DNA of 64,000 nt from Amblyomma americanum (Eukaryota; Arthropoda; Arachnida; Ixodida; Ixodidae): positions 62,001 to 126,000 of the forward strand of contig NW_027526652.1 in NCBI RefSeq assembly GCF_052857255.1, in the 5' to 3' direction. A program made the translations under genes and the position numbers. The notes below the pieces were generated by a model. The model had not been told where the DNA came from. It saw nothing but the letters and a program-made list of their open reading frames with translations, and ran no database searches. The number at the start of each line of letters is the position of its first letter. The stretch's first letter is position 1. Shown one piece after another: positions 61,201 to 64,000 of the stretch.

Positions 61201-64000
61201 TTCGCGCAGGTCTGAGAGAAAAAGTTTACGCCTTTCTCTCGTCTACTCTTCGACGATTTGTAAAATCGATGCTCGTGAATCTTGCTAGTTTCGACCTAAA
61301 ACGATGTATCCCGTTGTTTTGAGCCGGCATACAAGTTTACGCGCAGTTCTGAGAGAAAAAGTTTACACCTTCCTCTCGTGTACTCCTCGACGACTTGTAA
61401 AATCGATGCTCGTGAATCTTGCTAGTTTTGATCTAAAACGATGTCTCCCGGTGTTTTGAGCCGGAATACAAGTTTTCGCGCAGTTCTGAGAGAAAAAGTT
61501 TACACCTTTCTCTCGTCTACGCTTCGACGACTTGTAAAATTGAAGTGCGTAAATCTCGCTACTTTCGATCTAAAATGATGTATCCCATTGTTTTGAGCCG
61601 GAATACAAGTTTTCGCGCAGTTCTGAGAGAAAAAGTTTACACCTTTCTCCCGTCTACTCTTCGACGACTTGTAAAATCGATGCTCGTGAATCTTGCTAGT
61701 TTCGTTCTAAAACGATGTATCCCGTTCTTTTGAGCTGGAATACAAGTTTTCGCGCAGTTCTGAGAGAAAAAGTTTACACCTTTCTCTCGTGTACTCTTCG
61801 AAGGCTTGTAAAATCGATGCTCGTGAATCTTGCTAGTTTCGACCTAAAACGATGTATCGCGTTGTTTTGAGCCGGAATACAAGTTTTCGCACAGTTCTGA
61901 GAGAAAACGTTTACATCTTTCTCTCGTGTACTCTTCGACGACTTGTAATATCCATGCTCGTGAATCTTGCTAGTTTCGATCTAAAACAATGTATCCCGTT
62001 GTTTTGAGCCAGAATACAAGTTTTCGCGCAGTTCTGAGAGAAAAAGTTTACGCCTTTCTCTCGTCTACTCTTCGACGATTTGTAAAATCGATGCTCGTGA
62101 ATCTTGCTAGTTTCGACCAAAAACGATGTATCCCGTTGTTTTGAGCCGGCATACAAGTTTACGCGCAGTTCTGAGAGAAAAAGTTTACACCTTCCTCTCG
62201 TGTACTCCTCGACGACTTGTAAAATCGATGCTCGTGAATCTTGCTAGTTTCGATCTAAAACGATGTCTCCCGGTGTTTTGAGCCGGAATACAAGTTTTCG
62301 CGCAGTTCTGAGAGAAAAAGTTTACACCTTTCTCTCGTCTACGCTTCGACGACTTGTAAAATTGAAGTGCGTAAATCTCGCTACTTTCGATCTAAAATGA
62401 TGTATCCCATTGTTTTGAGCCGGAATACAAGTTTTCGCGCAGTTCTGAGAGAAAAAGTTTACACCTTTCTCTCGTCTACTCTTCGAGGACTTGTAAAATC
62501 GATGCTCGAGAATCTTGCTAGTTTCGATCTAAAACAATGTATCCCGTTGTTTTGAGCCAGAATACAAGTTTTCGCGCAGTTCTGAGAGAAAAAGCTTACA
62601 CCATTCTCTCGTCTACTCTTCGACGATTTGTAAAATCGATGCTCGTGAATCTTGCTAGTTTCGACCTAAAAGGATGTATCCCGTTGTTTTGAGCCGGAAT
62701 ACAAGTTTTCGCACAGTTCTGAGAGAAAAAGTTTACACCTTTCTCTCGTATACTGTTCGAAGACTTGTAAATTCGATGCTCGTGAATCTTGCTAGTTTCG
62801 ATCTAAAACGATGTATCCCGTTGTTTTGAGCCGGAATACAAGTTTTCGCGCAGTTCTGAGAGAAAAAGTTTACGCCTTTCTCTCGTCTACTCTTCGACGA
62901 CTTGTAAAATCGATGCTCGTCAATTTTGCTAGTTTTGATCTAAAACGATGTATCCCGTTGTTTTGAGCTGGAATACAAGTTTTCGCGCAGTTCTGAGAGA
63001 AAAAGTTTACACCTTTCTCTCGTGTACTCTTCGACGACTTGTAAAATCGATGCTCGTGAATCTTGCTAGTTTCGACCTAAAAGGATGTATCCCGTTGTTT
63101 TGAGCCGGAATACAAGTTTTCGCACAGTTCTGAGAGAAAAAGTTTACACCTTTCTCTCGTATACTGTTCGAAGACTTGTAAATTCGATGCTCGTGAATCT
63201 TGCTAGTTTCGATCTAAAACGATGTATCCCATTGTTTTGAGCCGGAATACAAGTTTTCGCGCAGTTCTGAGAGAAAAAGTTTACACCTTTCTCTCGTCTA
63301 CTCTTCGAGGACTTGTAAAATCGATGCTCGAGAATCTTGCTAGTTTCGATCTAAAACAATGTATCCCGTTGTTTTGAGCCAGAATACAAGTTTTCGCGCA
63401 GTTCTGAGAGAAAAAGCTTACACCATTCTCTCGTCTACTCTTCGACGATTTGTAAAATCGATGCTCGTGAATCTTGCTAGTTTCGACCTAAAAGGATGTA
63501 TCCCGTTGTTTTGAGCCGGCATACAAGATTACGCGCAGTTCTGAGAGAAAAAGTTTACACCTTTCTCTTGTCTACTCTTCGACGACTTGTAAAATCGATG
63601 CTCGTGAATCTTGCTAGTTTCGTTCTAAAACGATGTATGCCGTTCTTTTGAGCTGGAATACAAGTTTTCGCGCAGTTCTGAGAAAAAGTTTACACCTTTC
63701 TCTCGTCTACTCTTCGACGACTTGTAAAATCGATGCTCGTCAATTTTGCTAGTTTTGATCTAAAACGATGTATCCCGTTGTTTTGAGCCGGAATACAAGT
63801 TTTCGCGCAGTTCTGAGAGAAAAAGTTTACACCTTTCTCTCGTGTACTCTTCGACGACTTGTAAAATCCATGCTCGTGAATCTTGCTAGGTTCGATCTAA
63901 AACAATGTATCCCGTTGTTTTGAGCCAGAATACAAGTTTTCGCGCAGTTCTGAGAGAAAAAGTTTACGCCTTTCTCTCGTCTACTCTTCGACGATTTGTA

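Larger units (their letters stand above)
16133..64000 (+). repeat. Right satellite array, ~137-bp monomer, 6-monomer (822-bp) HOR
   Basis: About 350 head-to-tail units lie in the same orientation as the left array but belong to a different subfamily: TTCGCGCAGTTC, TTTACACCTTTCTCTCG and mostly CTTCGACGACTTG. A six-unit cycle recurs, recognised by (1) TCTCCCGGTG, (2) TTGAAGTGCGTAAATCTCGC with TATCCCATTG, (3) TTTCGTTCTAAAAC with TTCTTTTGAGCTGG, (4) GACCTAAAAC with TATCGCGTTG, (5) AAAATCCATG with AAAACAATG and AGCCAGAA, (6) AGCCGGCATACAAGTTTACG. Unit 2 recurs 822 bp apart at many places, for example 27,047/27,869, 48,539/49,361 and 60,723/61,545/62,367. Other stretches rearrange, delete or insert units. 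The array runs off the window end and no gene is seen in it. Confidence 0.96.

Noticed and set aside
46717..62156. Short minus-strand open frames in the satellite (for example 46,717-46,956 and 61,911-62,156)
   Set aside because: These are chance open stretches of the repeat complement that appear only where a private variant removes a stop.
16925..62555. Dozens of recurring 60-97 codon open frames starting MRKSRYF, MYPVVLS or similar on the plus strand
   Set aside because: They are the same satellite phase read across about 1.4 monomers, ending at the TGA in TTTTGAGCC. The unit length is not a multiple of three, so frames cannot persist. Their number tracks the monomer count, with no start context or codon signal.
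1..64000. CRISPR array
   Set aside because: Units are contiguous and share sequence along their whole length. There are no unique spacers and no cas genes, and the LINE shows a eukaryotic source.

Overview
This window is eukaryotic. About 93% of it is one tandem satellite family with a monomer of about 137 bp, laid head to tail in a single orientation. It is split once, at about 11,843-16,132, by an intact-looking non-LTR retrotransposon (LINE) on the minus strand. I see no host gene, tRNA, rRNA, CRISPR array or prokaryotic feature. The setting looks like constitutive heterochromatin, possibly centromeric or pericentromeric. The LINE proteins resemble the CR1/L2/Jockey-type elements abundant in ticks and other chelicerates. 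I infer an arthropod, perhaps an ixodid tick, with moderate to low confidence, because the satellite itself does not name the organism.

Layout: (1) 1-11,842 is the left array, about 87 monomers of two alternating types (137 and 136 bp), organised into higher-order repeats of 1,091, 1,908 and 2,726 bp. (2) 11,843-16,132 is the LINE. Reading its own strand 5' to 3', it has a very short leader, ORF1 (signal-peptide-like N-terminus, a 55-bp block duplicated in frame, a canonical 2A ribosome-skipping motif, coiled coil, L1-ORF1-like RRM and C-terminal domain), a single UGA, 15 open codons, ORF2 (APE endonuclease plus reverse transcriptase), a short 3' UTR with a stem-loop, and a TAAA-rich microsatellite tail. 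(3) 16,133-64,000 is the right array, about 350 monomers of a different subfamily with a recognisable six-monomer, 822-bp higher-order unit. It is overlaid by larger duplications of about 1.23, 2.05, 4.1 and 9.58 kb.

How it works together: the satellite evolves by unequal exchange or conversion, giving nested duplications. The LINE sits exactly where one subfamily stops and the other begins, with no visible target-site duplication and a jump in monomer phase. Within the LINE, ORF1 probably supplies an RNA-binding chaperone and ORF2 the nicking and reverse-transcription activities. The most unusual part is its expression layout: a 2A motif inside ORF1, and an ORF2 that lies in the same frame as ORF1 behind one UGA and has no usable AUG near its start. 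Higher-order repeat boundaries were estimated by eye from diagnostic variants and are approximate.
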